Shown: positions 7,475-13,760 of the stretch, one piece after another
How the letters are laid out: each line of letters begins with the position of its first letter
Position numbering within the stretch: the first letter of the stretch is position 1
Source: Chitinophagaceae bacterium
GTDB taxonomy: Bacteria > Bacteroidota > Bacteroidia > Chitinophagales > Chitinophagaceae
DNA length: 43,939 nt
NCBI GenBank assembly: GCA_014379965.1
Contig: JACMKU010000218.1
Location: forward strand, 1 to 43,939
Reading direction: 5' to 3'
Position numbers and translations under genes: made by a program
Notes under the pieces: generated by a model
What the model was told of the DNA's origin: nothing
The model's input: only the letters and a program-made list of their open reading frames with translations
The model's database searches: none

Positions 7475-8212
7475 TCAAACAAATTTTCTTGTTGCCCGTT
7501 TAATTATCCACTGTGTATTTTTATTTGAACTTGAACTCCAGTTATCGATTAAATTTGTAGCTGCATCTTTATTAACTTTTAGCCAGTCAGTTAAATGATT
7601 TGCTACTGATTTCTTAACAAACATCACTTCGTCCTCTTTTAAAAGTTTGAGTATATTGAAAACGGGGTCTGGTTTTTTTATAAACTTATCAAGCTTGGGC
7701 GCCCAGGGTAATTTTGGTCGTAACCCTTCGCTGGCTAATCTTCGTAAGTGAAAGTTGGGTGACTTTGCCCATTTCGTCATTACTTTCAAAGTTGCAACTG
7801 GGTATTTGTTTATAAAAGGCCTTATTGCATATTCGCCGGTATTTCTCTTTGTAATTTCTTCTATACCCTTAATTGATAGTGCAAAATGTTCAAGGCCGTA
7901 GCTGGAAATAAATTTACCAACTGGCATTAGCCAATAGTAATGGGTAAACATACCTGTTTCCTTAGGATTCTCTTCACCCAAAATGGCTAAAAGTATTGGA
8001 AGAGAAATTTCATAGTCATCAGGCAGATACAACTTTAACTGCTCTGCAATTGTAGCAATACGCTGGGTATACGTCTGCCCCTCAACGTTCTTTTTAACAC
8101 CTTTAATAAATAATTTTGATTCAAAGTTTGGATAAGCTATGGCAATTTTATCAGCTAAAATTGCTGCAAGGTTAGCCCCGAACATTTCCGTAATACTATA
8201 TTTTGTTGCCAC
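7475..8212 (-). CDS. AlkD-like DNA alkylation repair HEAT-repeat protein, C-terminally short
   Basis: The sequence resembles the COG4335-type DNA alkylation repair family, alpha-helical HEAT-repeat proteins related to AlkD glycosylase: YPNFESKLFIKGV, EYAIRPFINKYP, LRRLASEGLRPKLPWAPKL and FVKKSVANHLTDW. Relatives are usually about 360 aa. This frame ends at WIIKRATRKFV, so a C-terminal portion appears to be lost or shifted. I prefer the GTG at 8212 (MATKYSITEMFG if started there); an upstream ATG at 8248 adds an unrelated hydrophobic leader, and ATG 8185 is also possible. It shares the island with Ada, AlkB and MGMT remnants. Activity is uncertain because of the short C-terminus. Confidence 0.75.
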   Translation of the reverse strand: MATKYSITEMFGANLAAILADKIAIAYPNFESKLFIKGVKKNVEGQTYTQRIATIAEQLKLYLPDDYEISLPILLAILGEENPKETGMFTHYYWLMPVGKFISSYGLEHFALSIKGIEEITKRNTGEYAIRPFINKYPVATLKVMTKWAKSPNFHLRRLASEGLRPKLPWAPKLDKFIKKPDPVFNILKLLKEDEVMFVKKSVANHLTDWLKVNKDAATNLIDNWSSSSNKNTQWIIKRATRKFV

Positions 8213-8382
8213 GTTAGGTGTATTAAGCAATATCAGTAAAATGATCACTTAGATCTTGAATTGTGACGTTATAGCCACTTACAAAACCGATAATTACCTG
8301 TGTCAATAAAAGTAATTATACTTATTCCTTGTTCGCTGCTCATATGGATTAACAATACCGCAGTCAAATCCAGTTCTTCTTT

Positions 8383-8994
8383 CTACTTTTTACTCTTCCA
8401 AAATCTGCTTTTGCCATCTGCTATCCATTCCATTGCTTCGTCAATACGTTTCTGCCTTGTCTCATTTGTTTTAGCGTCTGAAATCCAAACGATGTATTCC
8501 TTTCTGAATGAATTAGATTTGCTTTCAAAAATTTCTTTTGCTTTCGTATGTTTTGATAATCTTTTCTCAAAGTAGTCAGGTGTCGCATATACTTTTGGTT
8601 TGCCTGATTTTTCGGCAACTACTTTGATGCCTTTTTCATTTAATGTCATTGCTTCTTTGAGGAATGATATGAACTCCTTTTCAGTCGGCAAGTCGGATAG
8701 ATTTGTGAGTTTACCCATAAACCGCTGAATAGGTTTTAATGCCTTGCTTTCTTTGAGTCGTAGGTCCTTCATAATTTCTGCTTTGATAAATGTGAATGAG
8801 CAATGACTTTTATAGGAAGCTATTACACACATAAAGTCGCCTTTGTAATCAAAGTGCGGAATACCCCATTTTATTGCTTCGACTACTTCAGGACAATGTT
8901 TATGGATAAGCTGTCGCCAATGCTCTAATATTGGCTGGGCAAATTCTGCTGAACTACTGATATATTCAGTTATTTTTTTATCGTATGTTGCCAT
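8383..8994 (-). CDS. YdeI/OmpD-associated family protein with DUF1801 domain
   Basis: This 203-aa cytoplasmic protein has an N-terminal DUF1801 part (residues about 15-110, with EAIKWGIPHFDYKGDFMCV and CSFTFIKAEIMKD) and a C-terminal YdeI-type bacteriocin-protection helix region (about 140-200, with KEYIVWISDAKTNETRQKRI and WIADGKSRFW). The family's biochemical role is not established; the name comes from YdeI-dependent protection phenotypes. No signal peptide is present. It follows the alpha/beta hydrolase gene by 35 bp and may be co-transcribed with it. Confidence 0.85.
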   Translation of the reverse strand: MATYDKKITEYISSSAEFAQPILEHWRQLIHKHCPEVVEAIKWGIPHFDYKGDFMCVIASYKSHCSFTFIKAEIMKDLRLKESKALKPIQRFMGKLTNLSDLPTEKEFISFLKEAMTLNEKGIKVVAEKSGKPKVYATPDYFEKRLSKHTKAKEIFESKSNSFRKEYIVWISDAKTNETRQKRIDEAMEWIADGKSRFWKSKK

Positions 8995-9029
8995 CTTAAG
9001 TTTTAATTTATTATAACTTACTCTATTTG

Positions 9030-9905
9030 CTATTTACCAAGTTGTGTAAAGTCAAATAGCTTCGGTTCTTTACTAAAAAACTCAATTGTTAAATGGTTAA
9101 AAAGTTCTGGTTTTTCATATAGTATGAAATGAGAAGCTGCAGGCACTATACAAAACTGGCTCCCTTTAATTGCCCGATGCAACTGCAAAGCATGCTCTGG
9201 TTTTACTATGTCATTATCTCCTTGAATAATCAATACACTAGCACTGATTTTGTTTAGTTTATGAGGGGGTACAATAACAGGTGTTGCACACATCTTACTG
9301 AAATCTTTTATAAATTTTTTCCACTTGTCTTTTTGAGGCGTTAATTTCAGGTGTGGGTCAAGCCACCATTTGAAATACGATTCAACAGTTTCAGGATTAA
9401 GTTGATTTAGTTCCGCTGTGGCTTCAGGATAATAGCCCGACGTATTAGATACTGCTGCAAATGCAACCGCTTTTTTAACCTTATCAGGTCTATCCGCAGC
9501 CAGTAACAATGCAACATTTCCACCATCGCTATACCCCAAAGTATAAACACTGTCAAGCTTCAGTAAGTCAATCATCTTTGAAAAATAATCTGCCATCAAC
9601 TGATAGCTTAAAGAATCAGCCTGTTCTGAACGTCCATATCCTGGACAATCTATTGCTATCACCCTTAATTTTTTAGATAATTCAGGGATCATAACCCCAA
9701 CATCCTTTATTGAACTAAGTCCCCCATGTATCAATAAAAGCGGAGTACCTTTTCCGTATTCTTCGTAATAGAGATTGACACCGTTTACCTTTTGATACTT
9801 TCCATTGTTAGAGCCATAAGGAATAGATGTTTGCGAAATACTCACTTTACTTAGCGCAACCAATAATATGATGAGGGCAAAGATCTTTATTATTTGATGT
9901 TTCAT
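9030..9905 (-). CDS. Exported alpha/beta-hydrolase
   Basis: This 291-aa protein has a hydrophobic export signal (residues about 5-25) followed by a single alpha/beta-hydrolase fold. The nucleophile elbow GYSDGG places Ser126, the oxyanion loop is LLIHGGLSS near 57-65, the acid is probably Asp232 in GDNDIV, and the base is His259 in AASHFI. A cap of helices lies between about 160 and 215. The substrate cannot be named; relatives include esterases and epoxide or lactone hydrolases. It starts 17 bp after the VOC gene's stop, so 10330-9030, and perhaps the YdeI gene, form one unit. Confidence 0.85.
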   Translation of the reverse strand: MKHQIIKIFALIILLVALSKVSISQTSIPYGSNNGKYQKVNGVNLYYEEYGKGTPLLLIHGGLSSIKDVGVMIPELSKKLRVIAIDCPGYGRSEQADSLSYQLMADYFSKMIDLLKLDSVYTLGYSDGGNVALLLAADRPDKVKKAVAFAAVSNTSGYYPEATAELNQLNPETVESYFKWWLDPHLKLTPQKDKWKKFIKDFSKMCATPVIVPPHKLNKISASVLIIQGDNDIVKPEHALQLHRAIKGSQFCIVPAASHFILYEKPELFNHLTIEFFSKEPKLFDFTQLGK

Positions 9906-9922
9906 TTTCTTTGTTTTAAAGT

Positions 9923-10330
9923 TTAAGGGCTAGGCATTTGTGATTCGTCCATATAAATAAGTTCCCATTGGTGTCCGTCCAAGTCTGCAAAACTATGTTG
10001 GTACATCCAGCCGTGGTCTTGTGGTTCAGCATAAATTGATGCCCCTAATTCTTTTGCTTTTTCTACCATTTGTTGCACTTCTTCTCTTGAATTGGCGTCC
10101 AGGGCAATAAGCACTTCGGTTGATGTTTTTGCATCACAAATTTGCTTTTTTGTAAAGGTTTGAAAATAGGTTTCTGTCAAAAGCATTGCAAATATGTTAT
10201 CGCTGATAATCATACAAGTTGCTTTTTCGTCCGTAAACTGTGGGTTGAAACTGTACCCAAGATTGGTGAAGAAAGACACAGATTTGTCAAGTTCTCTCAC
10301 TGGTAAATTGATAAAAAGTTTTGTTGCCAT
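9923..10330 (-). CDS. VOC family protein (lactoylglutathione lyase-like)
   Basis: This 135-aa cytoplasmic protein has the full VOC pattern: FINLPVRELDKSVSFFTNLG at the start, a central strand ATCMIISDNIFAMLL, and HSFADLDGHQWELIYMDESQ at the end. The terminal FADLDGHxWE motif resembles metal-binding VOC members related to glyoxalase I. The protein is close to a family often annotated as extradiol-dioxygenase-like or lactoylglutathione lyase, but the substrate is unknown. It is followed 17 bp later by an exported hydrolase. A sequence ATGCAAAGATG upstream (10362-10372) is also found upstream of the SnoaL-like gene. Confidence 0.85.
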   Translation of the reverse strand: MATKLFINLPVRELDKSVSFFTNLGYSFNPQFTDEKATCMIISDNIFAMLLTETYFQTFTKKQICDAKTSTEVLIALDANSREEVQQMVEKAKELGASIYAEPQDHGWMYQHSFADLDGHQWELIYMDESQMPSP

Positions 10331-10424
10331 CTTTTTAACGTTTTTAAATTGTTAATTGATAATGCAAAGATGTGGCAACATTTTAGGCTAAAACTTTACA
10401 AATGTTGAGAAAATGGAAAATAGT

Positions 10425-11003
10425 TTACTTGTTAGCAAAAAATATTCTACTCAACTGTGTTGGTGTTATGCCTAAGTAAGAAGCGATATGATGTTTTTTA
10501 AGACGTTTTGAAAGTCTTGGATATTTGTTAAGAAAGTCGTCATACAGTTTGGCAGATGTATCGGTTCTCATTTGAATTTCCAAAGGTTCTTTTTCAATAA
10601 TCCAATGTAATTCGTTGTATTTAATGTAGAACTGTGCAATATCAGGATGATTGTCAAATAATTTTTTGAACTCAAAAAAGTCATACTCAAAAACAGAAGT
10701 GTCTTCAATTGCTTCTATATAAAATATACTCGGCTTGTTGGCTAACATTGCACTCAACGAAGCCGCCATTCTCTGTTCAGGAAAAAAGTATTTTATGATT
10801 ACATCCCCCACTTCTGTAATAAAATTTTGTGAGAAAAGCCCATTTATTATGAAAGCAACTTTTGTAGGGTGTTGCCCAATAGCTACAAAGTTGTCACCTT
10901 TTTTATATTTTTTGTATTGTAGAAGTTCAGCCCAAGCCTTTTCAGCCAGTTCTGAGATGTTGTGGTAAGTCCTAATTTTCTGAAAGAATATATCAGTATT
11001 CAT
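10425..11003 (-). CDS. Crp/Fnr-family transcriptional regulator
   Basis: This is a 192-aa cytoplasmic DNA-binding protein. Residues about 15-115 form a cyclic-nucleotide-binding-type beta-barrel (DNFVAIGQHPTKVAFIINGL, then VIIKYFFPEQRMAASLSAML). Residues about 155-190 form a helix-turn-helix with HHIASYLGITPTQLSRIF, typical of Bacteroidota Crp-like regulators. The ligand-contact residues of E. coli Crp are not clearly kept, so the signal is unknown. It lies upstream of the VOC/hydrolase unit and may control it. Its start overlaps the end of an Arr-like remnant, so its own promoter is hard to place. Confidence 0.88.
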   Translation of the reverse strand: MNTDIFFQKIRTYHNISELAEKAWAELLQYKKYKKGDNFVAIGQHPTKVAFIINGLFSQNFITEVGDVIIKYFFPEQRMAASLSAMLANKPSIFYIEAIEDTSVFEYDFFEFKKLFDNHPDIAQFYIKYNELHWIIEKEPLEIQMRTDTSAKLYDDFLNKYPRLSKRLKKHHIASYLGITPTQLSRIFFANK

Positions 11004-11140
11004 TTAGTTGCAAATTTACAAAACCAACTTCCATTAGGTCTCCAATATTTAATTCAGACCTTGTCCCGTGAAAATAAGTTTGAGTGAAAGGTGTTGAACT
11101 TTGTCCGTTTGAGTCGTTATCGTCTTCGTTTTTTCCATTA
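10993..11140 (-). pseudogene. Rifampin ADP-ribosyltransferase (Arr)-like N-terminal fragment
   Basis: On the minus strand the frame reads STPFTQTYFHGTRSELNIGD and then LMEVGF before diverging to a stop at 10993. QTYFHGT-x5-GDL-x4-GF is the characteristic start of Arr enzymes, which ADP-ribosylate rifamycins. Only about 25 recognisable residues remain, and the rest of the roughly 140-aa enzyme is absent. The fragment lies between the AlkB remnant and the Crp-type gene. The match is short, so the call is moderate. Confidence 0.5.
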
Positions 11141-11141
11141 T

Positions 11142-11515
11142 CTACTTTGATATTGTCATGCCTTCATCGCAATTGTGGTATAAGTTTAGTAAGCGGGAAT
11201 TAAAGTTTTCATTTGTCTTTTCTTCTGCAATTAATTTTAATGCTAATAATTCATTTGTCCACGGCAAAGCCCGTTTAGTTGTATTGGAATAGCTGTATTC
11301 ATAATCATATCTCCATGCCAGATAACTTTACGTCTGGTGATTATTAACTTTCCGTAGATAATAGCTTCAGCATTTTTACATTCGATTGTATTTAGTAAAG
11401 TTTCAAGATAATAGTTTGCTTCCTGGCAAGACATTATTTTACCATAGTAATTCACTGTACCGTCTTTCGGTAATAAGTTTTGTGAAGTGTCTATTTCGTT
11501 ACTGAACAAATCCAT
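11142..11515 (-). pseudogene. AlkB-like 2OG-Fe(II) DNA/RNA demethylase, broken
   Basis: The N-terminal frame (from ATG 11515) reads NLLPKDGTVNYYGKIMSCQE and KLIITRRKVIWHGD, the start of bacterial AlkB-type oxidative demethylases. A short insertion near 11301-11312 shifts the frame; the family sequence resumes in another frame as YSYSNTTKRALPWTNELLAL and LLNLYHNCDEGM, ending at a stop at 11142. The catalytic HxD...H segment, which should follow NEGM, is missing, so the gene cannot encode an active enzyme. The start overlaps the upstream Ada-domain gene by 25 bp, the arrangement of a translationally coupled ada-alkB operon. Confidence 0.8.
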
Positions 11516-11739
11516 TTTTTATATTCTGTTTTCAAACAATGTCCGCAGGGCCGAAAGCCGTTTTTAATGGCTTCGTTTTCTGATCTAAAGAAAACCCTGT
11601 TCTCCTGCCTCATTCTTTTACCAGATTTACATCGGAGTGTTCCGTATATTTTTAGTTTACTGTTTCCACCAAAGCAGATTTTCTTTTGTTTAATGTTTTT
11701 TCTTACATCACTGTTACTGATTAGCATATGCCTTATCAT
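11491..11739 (-). CDS. Stand-alone Ada-type metal-binding domain protein
   Basis: This 82-aa protein resembles the N-terminal zinc domain of E. coli Ada, where a cysteine accepts a methyl group from DNA phosphotriesters. Visible segments are YGTLRCKSGKRM, NRVFFRSENEAI and GFRPCGHC. Cys37, Cys65 and Cys68 align with Ada Cys38, Cys69 and Cys72, but the position of Ada Cys42 is not a cysteine; Cys22 is extra. It may be a reduced family with three ligands or a different fourth ligand. It starts 4 bp after the 2OG oxygenase gene and overlaps the broken alkB by 25 bp, so the three form a compact operon. Whether it senses methylation is untested. Confidence 0.82.
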   Translation of the reverse strand: MIRHMLISNSDVRKNIKQKKICFGGNSKLKIYGTLRCKSGKRMRQENRVFFRSENEAIKNGFRPCGHCLKTEYKKWICSVTK

Positions 11740-11743
11740 ACTA

Positions 11744-12457
11744 TCAACTTAAAGCGTCATGAAAAATAATGCCCAACGTATGCCTTTCGCCACTGTGAAT
11801 TTCACTTACACCGTGTTTCATATTTACCCGGTAATAACCCTTAGTTCCTTTCATTGGCCTAAAGTTGGTTGTAAATATCAGCATATCACCTTTCTTTGGT
11901 TTTACTACAATGGCTTTTGATTGCGCCCTTGGTATTTGCTGAGTTAGTACAAATTCACCACCTGTGTAATCTTCATCCGGTTCGTTTAGAAATATTACAG
12001 TTTGTATCGGGAAAAATATATCGCCATACAAATCCTGATGCAACGTATTGTGCCCGCCTTTGCCATATTTTAAAATCAATACCGTTGCTTTTAGTTGATT
12101 GATCTCATGGCATTGTTGCAATAGTTCCTGATGTGTAACAGGAAATATTTTGTCTATATTCAAAGCTTTGAACCATAGATTCGCAATGGGTGCTAATTTG
12201 GGATAAATGTCTGTACGGATATTTTCAATAAGATTGGGCAATGGGTAGTTAAAATATTTATATTCGCCTAACCCAAAACGATAGCGTTCCATTATCACCG
12301 TTTTTCGATATACAGTGGTGTCATTATAGCCGTCAATTAATTCCTGGCACTGATCGTCAGTCAATAGGTTTTGAATAATGGCATATCCTTTATGGTGCAT
12401 TTCTTCGGTAATGTTTTGCCAATTGACCGAAGCAATTTTTGATGTAATATTTTGCAT
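11744..12457 (-). CDS. 2OG-Fe(II) oxygenase, uncharacterised, next to ada/alkB
   Basis: This 237-aa cytoplasmic protein has the double-stranded beta-helix iron site: HQD at 140-142 (TLHQDLYGD), a distal His at 215 or 221, and Arg225 as a likely 2-oxoglutarate ligand. A GGEFVLTQQ strand and GDMLIFTT lie between. The family differs from AlkB and its substrate is not established. It heads the 2OG-ada-alkB unit with only 4 bp to the next gene, so a role connected with alkylation damage is a reasonable inference from context. A terminator of the preceding gene separates it from the SnoaL-like gene. Confidence 0.82.
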   Translation of the reverse strand: MQNITSKIASVNWQNITEEMHHKGYAIIQNLLTDDQCQELIDGYNDTTVYRKTVIMERYRFGLGEYKYFNYPLPNLIENIRTDIYPKLAPIANLWFKALNIDKIFPVTHQELLQQCHEINQLKATVLILKYGKGGHNTLHQDLYGDIFFPIQTVIFLNEPDEDYTGGEFVLTQQIPRAQSKAIVVKPKKGDMLIFTTNFRPMKGTKGYYRVNMKHGVSEIHSGERHTLGIIFHDALS

Positions 12458-12468
12458 TTTGTTTATAG

Positions 12469-12511
12469 TAAAAAAAGAAGCTACCCATAACTATTCAGGC
12501 AGCCTCTTTTC
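12469..12511 (-). terminator. Intrinsic terminator after the SnoaL-like gene
   Basis: On the minus strand AGAGGCTGCC pairs with GGGTAGCTTCT (G-T pairs allowed) across a loop of about 11 nt, and then a T run follows. It lies 11 bp beyond the SnoaL-like stop and just before the 2OG oxygenase start. Confidence 0.75.
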
Positions 12512-12521
12512 TGGTTTTGTT

Positions 12522-13070
12522 TTACTTACCTGGCACTACAAGTTTTAATTGTGTTAATGCCGTTAATCCATCGTCTAATCCTATCTCCTCAGCTAGTTTA
12601 CCGTTTACAACCCGAAAAACAGTTGTTCCGCTAAAATACATTTTACGCCCTGTTGCAGCAGGCAAACTCCCAATGGGCCAATCACTAAATGCTTTGCCTG
12701 TATGTGTACCACCACCAATCCATCGGGCAATTACAAACTCGCCATCTGCCAATAACGGGTAAGCTCCTTTAAGAGACAGGTCTGGAAAAGCATCACGAAA
12801 TGTTTTCATAAAATCTTTAATATCAGCCTGCCCTTTTCTTGGCTTGTGCAGCGAGTATTGTAAAATCATATCTGGAGCTGCCAGTTCATCTATAATATCT
12901 GGATTATAGTTGGCTCCCCAAAAATTGTCTAACCACTTTACCACAATTTGGTTGTTTATTTCAGTATGACGTTTTGAGTCATTCTCTTGTGCTTGAGCAA
13001 ATGTGGTTAATGTACAAATGCTTGCTAATAGCACCATGTGGAGATAAATTCCTTTTTTATTTTTTTTCAT
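12522..13070 (-). CDS. Exported SnoaL-like (NTF2-fold) protein
   Basis: This protein of about 182 aa starts at ATG 13070, which gives a proper signal peptide (MKKNKKGIYLHMVLLASICT and on to FAQAQ); a longer frame upstream is not needed. The mature part matches the SnoaL-like polyketide-cyclase/ester-cyclase fold: WLDNFWGANYNPDIIDEL, DIKDFMKTFRDAFPDLSL, FVIARWIGGGTHTG and ISTERLGLDDG-like ending EEIGLDDGLTALTQL. Proteins of this group are often secreted and have no defined substrate. It has its own likely promoter and terminator, so it is a monocistronic island gene. Confidence 0.82.
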   Translation of the reverse strand: MKKNKKGIYLHMVLLASICTLTTFAQAQENDSKRHTEINNQIVVKWLDNFWGANYNPDIIDELAAPDMILQYSLHKPRKGQADIKDFMKTFRDAFPDLSLKGAYPLLADGEFVIARWIGGGTHTGKAFSDWPIGSLPAATGRKMYFSGTTVFRVVNGKLAEEIGLDDGLTALTQLKLVVPGK

Positions 13071-13094
13071 CTGTTTATATTTTAATATTAGATG

Positions 13095-13125
13095 CAAAGA
13101 TGACAGCCATGCAAATGGCATAAAA
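13095..13125 (-). promoter_or_regulatory. Possible promoter of the SnoaL-like gene
   Basis: On the minus strand a TTTT box (13122-13125) and CATCTTTG (13095-13102) are separated by 19 nt, close to the Bacteroidota TTTG-N19-TAnnTTTG pattern. The same 11-mer around the second box recurs 35 bp upstream of the VOC gene at 10330. Confidence 0.35.
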
Positions 13126-13166
13126 CCCGTTTCTTGCTTAGTTTACTTTATATTTTTCAGCAATTA

Positions 13167-13198
13167 AAAATCCGCTCATTTGTTTTAGAGCGGATTTT
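13167..13198 (-). terminator. Terminator after the MGMT fragment
   Basis: AAAATCCGCTC (13167-13177) pairs perfectly with GAGCGGATTTT (13188-13198) across a 10-nt loop. The flanking A and T runs allow it to work in either direction. It is 35 bp beyond the MGMT stop on the minus strand. Confidence 0.8.
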
Positions 13199-13232
13199 CA
13201 ATTAAAGCTTTCTATACTCTTAAAATCGAATT

Positions 13233-13550
13233 TCATCCATTAGCAACAAAAGCATTTTCCCAACCGATAATTCCTGTTTTTCTTGTATTACCCCGCATAT
13301 AACTACCAAAGTTTCCGGAGGCCAATTTCACCCTATGACAAGGAATTAGAAAGGCAACCGGGTTATTTCCAATAGCAGTCCCAACGGCCCTTGATGCCTT
13401 TGGATTATGTATGCCTTCTGCTATTTTACCATAAGTGGATAGTTGCCCCATTGGAATTTTAAGCAATGGTTCCCAAACTTTCAATTGAAAATCAGTTCCC
13501 TTAAGATGCAATTTTAGAATAGTGCCGGATAAGTATATTGGGAATTGAGA
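13233..13550 (-). pseudogene. O6-methylguanine-DNA methyltransferase domain (Ada/Ogt), 5'-truncated
   Basis: The frame encodes KGTDFQLKVWEPLLKIPMGQ, LSTYGKIAEGIHNPKASRAV, the active-site PCHR (Cys58 if counted from the TTG at 13511) and RKTGIIGWE. This is a complete methyl-acceptor core as in Ada or Ogt. The open frame continues upstream to about 13550 as PIYLSGTILKLHLKG with no ATG, and then stops, so the N-terminal domain and the natural start are lost. It may still give a short protein from an alternative start, but most likely it is the surviving 3' end of an ada gene. It is the rightmost island gene; host-like composition resumes at about 13700. Confidence 0.75.
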
Positions 13551-13760
13551 TTACTTTCCTGAAAGAACCGGAACAAGCTGCTCCTCTGGAAACACAATTC
13601 CAGAAACTGCAAAGCAGTGATTCAATAACAATAAAATTGACTTCATATTCCTTTAGTGTTGCTGGTACAGGTCAGCTTGCAAACCAATTAGAATTTTTTA
13701 TTTCAAATTCGTTATTCCTTATTTCCTCCTGGCTCTGCGCCTTAGCGCTTCTGCGTGAAC

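Noticed and set aside
9351..9367. Second att copy of the tRNA-Gln 3' end (TGGGTCAA)
   Set aside because: The match is only 8 bases and lies inside an intact hydrolase gene, so it is chance.
6313..13550. Integron gene-cassette array
   Set aside because: The spacing of small same-strand genes suggested it, and a GTTAGGT-like core site occurs at 8213, but paired RYYYAAC/GTTRRRY sites were not found at consecutive gene borders and no integrase was seen.
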